From: an uncultured Bacilli bacterium
GTDB taxonomy: Bacteria > Bacillota_I > Bacilli_A > RF39 > UBA660
Assembly (NCBI GenBank): GCA_944358375.1
Contig: CALVQT010000008.1
Span: forward strand, 1 to 37,648
Reading direction: 5' to 3'
DNA length: 37,648 bases
Below, piece by piece: positions 1 to 7,824 of the stretch. The translations under genes were made by a program, and so were the position numbers. Each line of letters opens with the position of its first letter. Position 1 is the first letter of the stretch. The notes beneath the pieces are model-generated. The model ran no database searches. It saw only the letters and a program-made list of their open reading frames with translations, and was not told the origin of the DNA.

Positions 1-247
1 TATGCATAAAAAAACGAGACAATAAATCCCGTTTATGTTTAAAAATTTTTAGGACATTTTCGCAAAATATTGACATTTTTTATTTATTTTTTCATTTGTA
101 TGTATTAATTTTTTTCTAAATTATTAATATTAACATTATTTTATATACTGCACCAATTCTTATTAAAGTTTTTAAAATATTTAAAAAATCAATCTTAACG
201 ATTGATTTTATTATTTAAAATTCGAAATGCTCGAAATAATTTACAAG
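1..247. other. AT-rich chromosomal flank, no gene seen
   Basis: No convincing ORF, RNA gene or start signal is visible. If the adjacent element integrated into tRNA-Arg, this stretch is the chromosomal DNA that originally lay downstream of that tRNA. A hairpin within it fits the tRNA's original terminator and is listed separately. Confidence 0.5.
185..209 (-). terminator. Hairpin, probably the displaced original tRNA-Arg terminator
   Basis: A perfect 10-bp stem (AAAATCAATC/GATTGATTTT) with a 5-nt loop is followed on the minus strand by a T-run. It lies about 40 nt beyond the tRNA-Arg 3' remnant, where a tRNA terminator would sit before integration. That origin is inferred. Confidence 0.6.
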
Positions 248-293
248 TGGTGTCTTCGACATGATTCGAACGTGCGACCGACGGCTTAGAAGG
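248..293. repeat. Attachment-site repeat, tRNA-Arg 3' remnant
   Basis: This 46-bp copy of the tRNA-Arg 3' end includes the CCA complement. It differs from the intact copy at one base (T at 262, C at 10326). In the tRNA that change would break a T-stem pair, which fits a non-functional remnant free to drift. Crossover took place somewhere within the repeat. Confidence 0.93.
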
Positions 294-400
294 TTTTTGA
301 TGAAACTTCTGCATACAGTTTATTACATATTGATTTTTTCCCTTAAATACCGAGAAAATTAAACATTACTCTTTCAAAATTTATGTTTTACTAATTAACG

Positions 401-419
401 GGTGCCGTAAAATGGTGCC
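401..419. promoter_or_regulatory. Paired GGTGCC repeats, candidate integrase arm sites
   Basis: GGTGCC occurs at 401-406 and 414-419, just inside the integrase-side end. The same hexamer recurs just inside the other end at 10157-10174. Paired short direct repeats near both att cores are typical of arm-type sites bound by the N-terminal domain of tyrosine integrases. The binding role is inferred. Confidence 0.5.
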
Positions 420-430
420 ATAATGATTTT

Positions 431-1564
431 TTAAATACTTTTCAAAATCTTATCAAACATGTCTGCGCTTTGTTGTTTACTAGCCTCGTAAGCATGCGTA
501 TAAATATTCATTGTAGTATTAGTATTTGAGTGTCCAAGTCTTAAACTAACAGCTTTAATATTGACTCCATTATCTATTAATAAACTTGTGCAAGTATGCC
601 TTAATTCATGAAAAGTAATTTTAGGTAGATTGTACTTTTTTATAATCTGACAAAGAATGTCTGTGCAAGTATCTGGATGAATATGAGTTCCATACTTTGA
701 TGTGAAAATTCTATTTTCATTTTTCCACATTTTTCCAATTTTCTTTTTATAATCATCTTTCCATGATTTATACTCTTTTAGTAAATCAATGCATGCTTGA
801 CTAATTATAATCTTTCTATTGGAATATGAGTTTTTAGCTTTTGCCTCATCAACTATTCCATTCACTACTTTTAATCCATTATCTATTAGAATAGTATTAT
901 TTTCAAAATCAACATCATTCCATTTAAGAGCACATATTTCACTTCTTCTTGCTCCACTATCAATTGCTAGTGTTATTAATGTTCGATATTTAATGTTTTC
1001 ATTTTTTAAACAGTCCAACAATTTTTCTACTTGATTTAAACTATAACATCTTTTTTCTGTTTTTTCTCTTTTGGGTTTAATTGCATTTGTATTGGGATTA
1101 CTTTCTATTAGTTCCCATTTAACTGCTTGAGAAAGCATAACATTAATTAGTCTATAGTAGTGTAACATTGTTTCAGATGCTCTTACCTTTGTTTGCTCAC
1201 CCTTCTTTAAAACCGAATACATATTATCTAAGATAAATGTATCAATCTTATTAAGTTTAATATGACATATTATTGGGTATATTTTTGATAGTATTTGTTT
1301 GTAGCTTTTAATAGTAACAAGCGATACATTTTCAGAACAATACTTTGATAAGAATATCTCACTATATTCTCTAAATGTTAATCCATTAATATTTGTTGTT
1401 TCTCCTTTGTGATAAAATTCTTTTGTCATTTCAAGTTCTGCAAACTGTGCATCTCTTAGACTACCATTTATTACTTTTGTTGTTCTTTTTCTTTTACCAA
1501 AAATATCATAACCTAGTTCAACACAAACTTTAAATTTATTTTTAGAAAATTTCCTGATACTCAT
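431..1564 (-). CDS. int: Tyrosine site-specific integrase
   Basis: This 377-residue recombinase catalyses integration and excision of the element. It has an AP2-like arm-binding domain (residues 1-55), a SAM-like core-binding domain (about 60-160) and a catalytic domain (about 175-370). Visible active-site residues are Arg206 (GARRSEI), Lys244, His319 and Arg322 (HELRH), His345 (LGHSN) and the nucleophile Tyr355. Length and order match Tn916/phage-type integrases of Bacillota. The ATG start is preceded by a good GGAGG. It lies 58 nt downstream of the excisionase gene, and its 3' end faces the att remnant about 137 bp away. It appears intact. The closest subfamily cannot be fixed from sequence alone. 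Confidence 0.95.
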   Translation of the reverse strand: MSIRKFSKNKFKVCVELGYDIFGKRKRTTKVINGSLRDAQFAELEMTKEFYHKGETTNINGLTFREYSEIFLSKYCSENVSLVTIKSYKQILSKIYPIICHIKLNKIDTFILDNMYSVLKKGEQTKVRASETMLHYYRLINVMLSQAVKWELIESNPNTNAIKPKREKTEKRCYSLNQVEKLLDCLKNENIKYRTLITLAIDSGARRSEICALKWNDVDFENNTILIDNGLKVVNGIVDEAKAKNSYSNRKIIISQACIDLLKEYKSWKDDYKKKIGKMWKNENRIFTSKYGTHIHPDTCTDILCQIIKKYNLPKITFHELRHTCTSLLIDNGVNIKAVSLRLGHSNTNTTMNIYTHAYEASKQQSADMFDKILKSI

Positions 1565-1621
1565 GTTTCATCCTCCTTCATGAAACGCTCGGCAATCATC
1601 TTTGCCTGCATTATAACACAA

Positions 1622-1840
1622 TTAATTATTTTTACAAAACCATAATCTTTCGCACTCTCTTTTCTTTAAATTATCTAGCCAATTATTTATTTCTATTAGA
1701 TCAAATTTTAATTTGTTCCCTATCCTAAAAAATGGTATTGTTTTCTCTCTAACCATTTTGCGAATCATTGATTCCGATAAATCTAAATAATTTGATACTT
1801 CTTTTATTCCACATAAATTTTTTGCTTCATTAATATTCAT
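1622..1840 (-). CDS. xis: Excisionase-family helix-turn-helix protein
   Basis: This 72-residue MerR-type winged-helix protein is of the excisionase family. The segment around residues 12-57 shows the typical pattern: IKEVSNYLDLS recognition-helix region, IPFFRIGNKLKF wing and INNWLDN. Such proteins bend DNA at the element ends and steer the integrase toward excision. It sits between the coupling-protein gene (12 nt upstream) and the integrase (58 nt downstream), so the three are probably cotranscribed. The C-terminal tail contains two Cys residues of unknown use. Family assignment is strong; the excision role is inferred from context. Confidence 0.85.
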   Translation of the reverse strand: MNINEAKNLCGIKEVSNYLDLSESMIRKMVREKTIPFFRIGNKLKFDLIEINNWLDNLKKRECERLWFCKNN

Positions 1841-1852
1841 AGTGCCTCCCTG

Positions 1853-3799
1853 TTATTTTATATAAATGTTTATTATTTGATTTTCACTTCTCTCTATATA
1901 TTCAAAAATATAATTTTTAAATTTTCTTTCAAGTGAATCCTTAATATATTTATTGAATTTTCTTTTAATTATTACTTGCATATAATATTGAAAATTATTC
2001 TCAACAAAATTAATTTCATAAATTGTATTTTTTAATAATTGATCCATACTTTTTTTAACATCATCAAACTTTTCAACATTCAATTTTTTCAATTCTTCTA
2101 AAAAGTCTTTTTTATTAATAATATCCTTTTGTTCTATTTCTTCTTGATTATCTTTATTTATATTTTCAACTGTAAAATAAGTATATGATAAATCTTTTAA
2201 AGGATGTTTTTCTCTTTCAATGTATCCTGATTTATAACAACAAAACTTACTATATAAAAATGTTTTTCTCAAAACTGGATAACCAATTATAGGAAATATA
2301 ATCATCTTGTAATGTAATTGCTTTATTTCCTCTGGAGTCATTAAATCTCTTGCCATTAAAGATGTAGATGTTCTTTCATCTAATTTATTTATACTAATTG
2401 ACTTACTTATACTATCTGACTCTATTGTCTTTTTACCTAATCTTTTACTAATTGATTCAGCTGTCTCTTGTGTGTTAGTTTTTAAATATACTAAACCACA
2501 ATTATCTAATATTATTTGTGCTACCTCTTTACCATATACATTATTTAGCTGTGCAAATGATTGAATGAAAAAATGAAATCTCATTCCCCTACTTCTTGCA
2601 ACAGATACAATAGCATCAATATCAGGTAATGGTGGACAGTTGGCAAACTCATCTAGTAACCAATCAATTTGAACTGGTAATTTTTTATTATCTTGCTCAT
2701 TTGCGAGTTTAGTTAGTTCTCTATAAAGTAAGCCAACAAATATTGTAACTAAAACATAGTATGTTTTATCCTCATCTGGAACTATAATATATAATGCAGT
2801 TGGTTCTCTACCAATAGAACTAATATCAAAATTAGATTCACTAATAACATTGGCTATATTAACATCATCAAATATGTTCATTTTAGAACCAAATACGCTT
2901 GTAATACTTTTATATGTATTTTCGCTTGCTGTAATAACTGAAGTTAAACTATCTTTAGATTTATTTCCATATTTTCTTTTATTTAGATACTTTTTAAATC
3001 TTTCAAAATTATAATTATTCATCGAACTATTTTGAAATTTTCTTATACTAGTCATTGTTATTTGTTCTCTATTTATATTACCTATTTTATATTCTTCCAA
3101 AAAGAAACCTATTAGTCCTTCTAATAGTTGCTTAGCACTTTGATTCCAAAATGGATCTTTTGATTCTTGCTTGTCTTTCATAATCATATCTGATAAAGAA
3201 GATATCAATCTATTTGATTCTGCATAAGCACTCATCGATATATTATTAAATAACAACTGTTGTTTTTTATTCTTTGTTTTATTAGCTTTATATTCATATT
3301 CTTTATATACTTCATACTCTTTTATTATTGGTTCCAATATATTGAATTTATTAGATAGTTCAGGTTTTCTAAAATCAATAGTTATTATCTTGTATCCATT
3401 ACCTTTAAACATCTTGCTAGTTGCATTAAAAATTCCACCTTTAGGATCTGTGATAAATGCACTTCTTTTATTCTTTGCTATTGATAGAAAAGAACAAAAA
3501 GGAATTACTTGTGTAACAGATTTACCACTACCAGTTGAACCTAAATATACCCAATGGGGAGTTTCTTTATCAAACCAGACATTTTTTAGTTTCTTATCAA
3601 ACAATATAGGAAAACCTACTTCACTTATATTATTTAAACTTTCTTTTGTAAAATTTTCTTTTATTTCTTTCACAGTAGAAAACCTAGCACTTCCATATTC
3701 ATTTTTGTTTTTTAATTTTGTCTTACTAGTTATTGGATCTATATACTTAAAAACAATTATTATAATTAAAATGATTCCTAAAATAATAAACTTATTCAT
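1853..3799 (-). CDS. VirD4/TraG-type coupling protein (T4CP)
   Basis: This 648-residue membrane-anchored ATPase links the relaxase-DNA complex to a type IV secretion channel. There is one N-terminal membrane segment (residues 3-20), Walker A GSTGSGKS at 87-94, a DPKGG motif near 118-122 and Walker B LLDEF at 381-385. A conserved FFIQSFAQL stretch follows. The C-terminal 130 residues are charged and helical, plausibly for relaxase recognition. Its ATG lies within the last codons of a 44-codon upstream ORF (8-nt overlap), suggesting translational coupling. No other mating-pore gene is present, so it would need a channel from a co-resident conjugative element. It appears intact. Confidence 0.93.
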   Translation of the reverse strand: MNKFIILGIILIIIIVFKYIDPITSKTKLKNKNEYGSARFSTVKEIKENFTKESLNNISEVGFPILFDKKLKNVWFDKETPHWVYLGSTGSGKSVTQVIPFCSFLSIAKNKRSAFITDPKGGIFNATSKMFKGNGYKIITIDFRKPELSNKFNILEPIIKEYEVYKEYEYKANKTKNKKQQLLFNNISMSAYAESNRLISSLSDMIMKDKQESKDPFWNQSAKQLLEGLIGFFLEEYKIGNINREQITMTSIRKFQNSSMNNYNFERFKKYLNKRKYGNKSKDSLTSVITASENTYKSITSVFGSKMNIFDDVNIANVISESNFDISSIGREPTALYIIVPDEDKTYYVLVTIFVGLLYRELTKLANEQDNKKLPVQIDWLLDEFANCPPLPDIDAIVSVARSRGMRFHFFIQSFAQLNNVYGKEVAQIILDNCGLVYLKTNTQETAESISKRLGKKTIESDSISKSISINKLDERTSTSLMARDLMTPEEIKQLHYKMIIFPIIGYPVLRKTFLYSKFCCYKSGYIEREKHPLKDLSYTYFTVENINKDNQEEIEQKDIINKKDFLEELKKLNVEKFDDVKKSMDQLLKNTIYEINFVENNFQYYMQVIIKRKFNKYIKDSLERKFKNYIFEYIERSENQIINIYIK

Positions 3800-3926
3800 T
3801 TAAAATATAAATCCTATGTCCATATATTAATATTTCTTTCACTTCTCTTTTGTTTTTAAATATAAAGTATCTTCTACCAAACAGTTTAATCCATACCCAT
3901 TTTATTTTTCTTATTTTTTCTCTCAT
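3792..3926 (-). CDS. Small basic protein coupled to the T4CP
   Basis: A 44-codon ORF encodes a strongly basic, aromatic-rich peptide (MREKIRKIKW start) with no recognisable domain. Evidence that it is real: a GAGGT ribosome site about 8 nt before the ATG, and an 8-nt overlap of its end with the coupling-protein start (ATGAATAA). That geometry is typical of translational coupling. It may be a small accessory protein or simply a leader ORF setting T4CP expression. Function unknown. Confidence 0.6.
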   Translation of the reverse strand: MREKIRKIKWVWIKLFGRRYFIFKNKREVKEILIYGHRIYILNE

Positions 3927-3971
3927 TTTTTTCTACCTCTTTTCTATACTAGCTTGATAAAACAGAAACAG

Positions 3972-4000
3972 AGTAAATAAAAAGCAGTATTAAAATTACT
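3972..4000 (-). terminator. Intrinsic terminator upstream of the T4CP unit
   Basis: On the minus strand a GCAGTA/TACTGC stem with a 7-nt loop is followed by TTTTTATTT. It lies between the cargo operon and the small ORF/T4CP unit. The surrounding gap of about 370 nt (3927-4292) is AT-rich and holds only this and a second hairpin at 4237-4268. Confidence 0.55.
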
Positions 4001-4236
4001 GCAAACACTTATAAAATAATTTTTATATTTTATTTGTCATAAAATAAACTTCCATTTATCATTATGAATTTAATAATACTATATCCTAATCATTCTATAT
4101 TTTACTTTATTCTTTTATTAAATTATTTTTAAAATCTTTAATTCCAATTTCTAGATTTTTTAAAAGCAACAATATTTTTTCTCAATAATATATAGTTAAC
4201 TTATAACTATAAATAATACATTATTAATACAATAAA

Positions 4237-4268
4237 AAACAAATCATTAATAATTGATTTGTTTTTTT
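4237..4268 (-). terminator. Bidirectional terminator after the cargo operon
   Basis: A 10-bp stem (AAACAAATCA/TGATTTGTTT) with an 8-nt loop and T-runs on both strands sits about 25 nt beyond the stop codon of the last cargo gene. Confidence 0.75.
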
Positions 4269-4292
4269 ACCACTTTATCATTTTTTTATTAT

Positions 4293-4805
4293 TTATTTCT
4301 GCCATTTATAATTATTAAACCTTATTAAAACAAATAATACAAATGAAACAAAACTTAAAACAAAGATATATATTATATTTGAAATCATTATATTAAAACC
4401 AATAACATAATATTTGGATAATATAATATAAGTTATACCAATTGAAAGAAGCTTAAATATAATGTTTACTATTGATATCGTAAATATTTTTTGAAATACA
4501 ATAATAATTAATGGCTTTCTTAGAATTATAAATTCAAAAGAATTATCAAACTCATAAGTTAAATAATTAAGTTGAATATATATAATTAAAAAAGACTGAA
4601 ATAGTAACCACAACATACTTATAAAACCATTATTATATATATTATAATTTCCTAATACAATAGCATAAGAAGTGTTATTAATTCCATTAGGATTTATCAT
4701 AACATAATTTATTATAAGTATTAGAAAAACTAGATAAGCAAATAATAATAATCTAATTGTTGTTCTATTAACTATATTTTTAAATATTAATATCTGACTT
4801 TTCAC
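4293..4805 (-). CDS. Small ABC-type membrane subunit
   Basis: This 170-residue hydrophobic protein has about four membrane segments: roughly residues 16-36, 62-80, 105-130 and 138-162. It has no soluble domain. Its GTG start overlaps the stop of the upstream ATPase gene by 4 nt (GTGA), so the two are translationally coupled. It is best read as a permease half of the cargo ABC transporter. It recalls small permeases of peptide-antibiotic ABC systems (DUF2705-like), but I cannot confirm the family. Whether it exports the secreted cargo protein or confers immunity is not decided by the sequence. Confidence 0.75.
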   Translation of the reverse strand: MKSQILIFKNIVNRTTIRLLLFAYLVFLILIINYVMINPNGINNTSYAIVLGNYNIYNNGFISMLWLLFQSFLIIYIQLNYLTYEFDNSFEFIILRKPLIIIVFQKIFTISIVNIIFKLLSIGITYIILSKYYVIGFNIMISNIIYIFVLSFVSFVLFVLIRFNNYKWQK

Positions 4806-5449
4806 TTAATTAATCCTTTTTTCATATATACATGGCCATCTTCAAATAAATAAATAAAATCTGAGATATCATTAACTTCATCTTTAATATGAGAAGAAAA
4901 AATAATTAATTTATTTTCACTTTTCTTTTGTAGTAGAAGTTCTTTTAAAACAATCTTAGTTTTATTATCTAAAGCATTAAATGGTTCATCTAAAATGATA
5001 ATATCTGGATCTTCCATTAAAACTTGAATAATGCCTAGCTTTTGCTTCATTCCCAAACTATATGTTTTATACTTTTTATTTATATCTTTATATAAATTCA
5101 TTTTTTTACAAATGGTAATTATGTTTTCCTCCGAAATAATATTTTTAATTGACGCCAAAATTTTTAGATTCTCTAATCCTGTTTCATCCGGAAAAAAATT
5201 TGGTGTTTCAATCATTGCTCGCATATTTACATTACATATATTATTATTGTTATATTCAATATCATCAAACAGTATATTTCCATTATCTGGATTATAAAAA
5301 TTTGCAATTAATTTTAACAAAACACTTTTTCCGCTTCCATTTGGTCCATATAGACAGTATATATTACTTGATTCAAACTCTATATTCAAATCTTTTAAAA
5401 CAACCTGTTTCTTAAATGTTTTGGTTATATTTTTCAATTTAATTTTCAT
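4802..5449 (-). CDS. ABC transporter ATP-binding protein
   Basis: This 215-residue ATPase has Walker A GPNGSGKS (35-42), a signature-like YSLGMKQKLGI motif, Walker B IIILDEPFNALD and an H-loop SSH. The SLGMKQ variant of the LSGGQ signature is common in ABC exporters for lantibiotics and bacitracin resistance. It would power transport by the membrane proteins encoded on either side (303 and 170 residues). It has a clear AAGGAGA ribosome site, lies 12 nt after the upstream membrane-protein gene, and overlaps the next gene by 4 nt. All key motifs are present. Confidence 0.92.
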   Translation of the reverse strand: MKIKLKNITKTFKKQVVLKDLNIEFESSNIYCLYGPNGSGKSVLLKLIANFYNPDNGNILFDDIEYNNNNICNVNMRAMIETPNFFPDETGLENLKILASIKNIISEENIITICKKMNLYKDINKKYKTYSLGMKQKLGIIQVLMEDPDIIILDEPFNALDNKTKIVLKELLLQKKSENKLIIFSSHIKDEVNDISDFIYLFEDGHVYMKKGLIK

Positions 5450-5461
5450 ATTTTCTCCTTT

Positions 5462-6373
5462 TTAATTGTTTTCAAGATTTATTATTAATTTTTCTTTGTC
5501 TTTATAAGAATAATACAAACAAATAAAACTTATAAGCATAATTGAAAAAGAAAATAATAACAAATTAGCAATTCCAAATTGATCAGAAAAAATAAACATA
5601 TTCATTATATTAAACAAATAACCTATTTCACTATGAAAAATCATAATTAATATATAATTGTTAACTATTAATTCAAAAAACAATTGAATTAAAACATATA
5701 GTATATAAATAAATATCAATGAAAATAAATACCTAGGTTTTTTTCTAATACATATTAAACCAAAGTTTACAAAAAAAATTGAATACATTAATAGATTTAA
5801 TAGATATAAGATAATAAAAAGCATAGGATATTTTATTAAACTAGTTTCCCAATATGTATACCCATTTATCAACTGATATTCCGGACTTAAAGAACTATAA
5901 AATAAGGTAGGAATATATATTATCAAACCAATTAAAGGTAAAATCCAAATATATTTATATGCTTTTTTAAAAAAAATTTTTAAAAAATCTTTATATTCCA
6001 TTCTATTATTGCAATTAATATAAAATTTATTTTTTAAAATATAGATTGGTTCAATTAAAGATGGTATCAATACCAACAATATTGCGATGGGATTTAAAAG
6101 TTTTACTTGAAAAATTAGAATATTAGCAAAAGAAGTCAATGTATCAATCTTAACATCTTCATAATCATTTATTTTTTTACAATATTCTTCAAATCCTTCA
6201 ACATTTGAATCTATATTATTTTTACATTTTATTCTCTCTTCTTCTAAATTTTTTTGAAAATTTGTTACACTCTTTGACAGGTTTGCATTAACAACAATCG
6301 ATAGTAAGGTAGCAGTTATGATAATTATCATAACTGCTACCATGGACTTTTTATTTACAAAATTTTTTTTCAA
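5462..6373 (-). CDS. Polytopic membrane protein of the cargo ABC system
   Basis: This 303-residue protein has an N-terminal membrane helix (about 10-30), then a predicted outside segment of about 50 residues containing Cys50 and Cys65 that could form a disulfide. Several more membrane segments follow (about 82-112, 136-158, 182-205, 212-236, 265-290). The topology fits an ABC-2-type permease with a large first loop. It begins with TTG only 3 nt after the stop of the secreted-protein gene, with no separate ribosome site, so it is probably coupled to it. Family not recognised; the transporter role rests on the adjacent ATPase. Confidence 0.75.
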   Translation of the reverse strand: MKKNFVNKKSMVAVMIIIITATLLSIVVNANLSKSVTNFQKNLEEERIKCKNNIDSNVEGFEEYCKKINDYEDVKIDTLTSFANILIFQVKLLNPIAILLVLIPSLIEPIYILKNKFYINCNNRMEYKDFLKIFFKKAYKYIWILPLIGLIIYIPTLFYSSLSPEYQLINGYTYWETSLIKYPMLFIILYLLNLLMYSIFFVNFGLICIRKKPRYLFSLIFIYILYVLIQLFFELIVNNYILIMIFHSEIGYLFNIMNMFIFSDQFGIANLLLFSFSIMLISFICLYYSYKDKEKLIINLENN

Positions 6374-6376
6374 ATT

Positions 6377-6778
6377 TTAGTCATATGTCCATTTAATTGT
6401 TGCAGTAGTTTCCAACAAAGTGAAATCTACTCTTGTAGCACCTAAGTTATATGTACCAGGATTTTGACTTCCATCATGACCAATGAAAGTCTTTTCTTCT
6501 CCTAATTGTAATGTACTACCTAATGCAAACCAATCGCTGCCTTGATACATTCTTACGCCTAATTTACATGAACTACATGGATTTGTCCATGAAGTAGCAA
6601 CTGCTAATGCTTCAACCTTAGGAATATAATATGTAGTTTTTGTTCTTTCTACAGTATTAATTTCCCAACTATTATTAGGAATATGATAGAATCCCATATT
6701 CCTTGACGCAGCATGAACATTACCAGTAAATGCAAAGCAAACTAAGAATAATAAAGTGGCAATTAATGTTTTCTTCAT
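6377..6778 (-). CDS. Secreted protein, candidate bacteriocin or effector
   Basis: This 133-residue precursor has a textbook Sec signal peptide: basic MKK, hydrophobic core, likely cleavage after VHA at residue 23. The mature part of about 110 residues is polar and aromatic-rich, consistent with a beta-rich fold, and contains a CSSC pair near residues 70-73. No lipobox or sortase motif is seen, so it should be released. It has a strong AAGGAG ribosome site and heads a cluster with a membrane protein, ABC ATPase and small permease. That order resembles lactococcin-972-like bacteriocin loci, but the family's hallmark residues are not evident. Function unknown; bacteriocin is an inference from context. 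Confidence 0.7.
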   Translation of the reverse strand: MKKTLIATLLFLVCFAFTGNVHAASRNMGFYHIPNNSWEINTVERTKTTYYIPKVEALAVATSWTNPCSSCKLGVRMYQGSDWFALGSTLQLGEEKTFIGHDGSQNPGTYNLGATRVDFTLLETTATIKWTYD

Positions 6779-6817
6779 ACATTTCTCCTTTCTATAATTT
6801 ATTTAAAAAACAAATTA

Positions 6818-7174
6818 TCAATAATTAATCATGTCACAAATGTGAGATGAGTCTATTTCAATATCATTGTCAACTTTTCTAATAACAAAATATCCTAAAC
6901 ACATATTACCATTTTTATCATGCTCAATTTCAAAGCTATAATCATCACTTATTGTATGAATTTGTTCTACCGTAATTTTGCAAATATTTTCAGAATCGAA
7001 AGAAAATGCACTCGGATGTATTTTATATACTTCTTTTACACATTTACTTTGATAATCATAATTAATTGTTTCATAATCTAATTTTTCTTTATATAATATA
7101 AATTTATAAAATCCTATAATAACAACAATAATTAGCAAAAAGAAAGACATTAAAATAACTGCATTCTTATTCAT
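6818..7174 (-). CDS. Membrane-anchored extracytoplasmic protein, unknown
   Basis: A protein of about 118 residues with a single N-terminal membrane helix (about residues 5-25), followed by an extracytoplasmic domain containing four Cys, so two disulfides are possible. The start at 7174 is chosen over an ATA/ATT-rich upstream extension because it follows AGGTG and overlaps the end of the upstream gene by 8 nt (ATGAATAA), a coupling geometry also seen at the T4CP. It lies just upstream of the secreted protein. It could be an accessory or immunity factor of the cargo system, but no family is recognised. Confidence 0.7.
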   Translation of the reverse strand: MNKNAVILMSFFLLIIVVIIGFYKFILYKEKLDYETINYDYQSKCVKEVYKIHPSAFSFDSENICKITVEQIHTISDDYSFEIEHDKNGNMCLGYFVIRKVDNDIEIDSSHICDMINY

Positions 7175-7733
7175 AATTATCACCTACTAAAAAACAAAAA
7201 TGAAGTGATGTCTTTGAATAACCAAACGGAGATGAATTTCTTTTTTGCTTAGTATATACATGAAAAAAGTATCTACCATCTTCTTTTATAATATCAGTAA
7301 CATCACTTTTAAATTCACCATCATATATTGTTATATTATCTTTTTGAACCATCATTTTCTTATCGTCATCAAAAACTTCTCTTAATTCTAGATTGCTATT
7401 TATCCCATTATAACTTTCTCTATGTCCAAACTTATTATATACTTCATATTCTTTTACGCTTAATATATAAGTATCGGCTTGTTTAATCTTATTAAAATAA
7501 TCACTATTGTTATGAATTATTCTATTATAATTAGAACCTCCATACCTTTTAAAAAAATACTTAACATATTCAGAATCATATCTTGCTGTTAATTCTTTAT
7601 CATTTATAGTTATGTCAAATTTATCATTATAATCTGTATTCACAAAATATATCATCATAAAAGAAAGAATAATAACTATCGCTATAAAAGTATATTTAAA
7701 AGAAATTTTTAAACCTTCACTAATTCCTTCCAT
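7167..7733 (-). CDS. Membrane-anchored extracytoplasmic protein, first cargo gene
   Basis: This 188-residue protein has a membrane helix at about residues 13-31. A mostly polar, Tyr/Asp-rich domain of about 155 residues is predicted outside the cell. It is the promoter-proximal gene of the cargo operon and overlaps the next gene by 8 nt. The ribosome site is weak (GATAGG directly before ATG). No known domain is recognised. Together with the following 118-residue protein it forms a pair of single-pass proteins that might act in immunity, anchoring or assembly of the secreted product. Confidence 0.65.
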   Translation of the reverse strand: MEGISEGLKISFKYTFIAIVIILSFMMIYFVNTDYNDKFDITINDKELTARYDSEYVKYFFKRYGGSNYNRIIHNNSDYFNKIKQADTYILSVKEYEVYNKFGHRESYNGINSNLELREVFDDDKKMMVQKDNITIYDGEFKSDVTDIIKEDGRYFFHVYTKQKRNSSPFGYSKTSLHFCFLVGDNYE

Positions 7734-7750
7734 ATCCTATCACTTATATA

Positions 7751-7824
7751 AGTATAACATATTATTTATCATTTTAAAATAAATTGTCATAAAGTATCAT
7801 TTTTTTGTCATAATCTATCATTTT
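7751..7824 (-). promoter_or_regulatory. Cargo operon promoter with tandem upstream repeats
   Basis: On the minus strand a TATACT -10 box (7751-7756) precedes the first cargo gene, with a weak TTTTAA at the -35 spacing. Upstream, TTGTCATAANNTATCATTTT occurs twice in tandem, at 7784-7803 and 7805-7824, 21 bp apart and identical except for two central bases. The spacing of two helical turns suggests protein binding. The second copy overlaps the relaxase remnant's stop codon. Confidence 0.4.

Noticed and set aside
819..1034. Plus-strand open frames within int, T4CP, ABC ATPase, pdp, sufS and serS
   Set aside because: They lie opposite well-supported genes, have no ribosome sites and give no recognisable proteins.
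6377..6778. Naming the secreted protein a lactococcin 972 family bacteriocin
   Set aside because: Only the gene order (signal-peptide protein, membrane protein, ABC ATPase) matches; family-specific residues could not be recognised.
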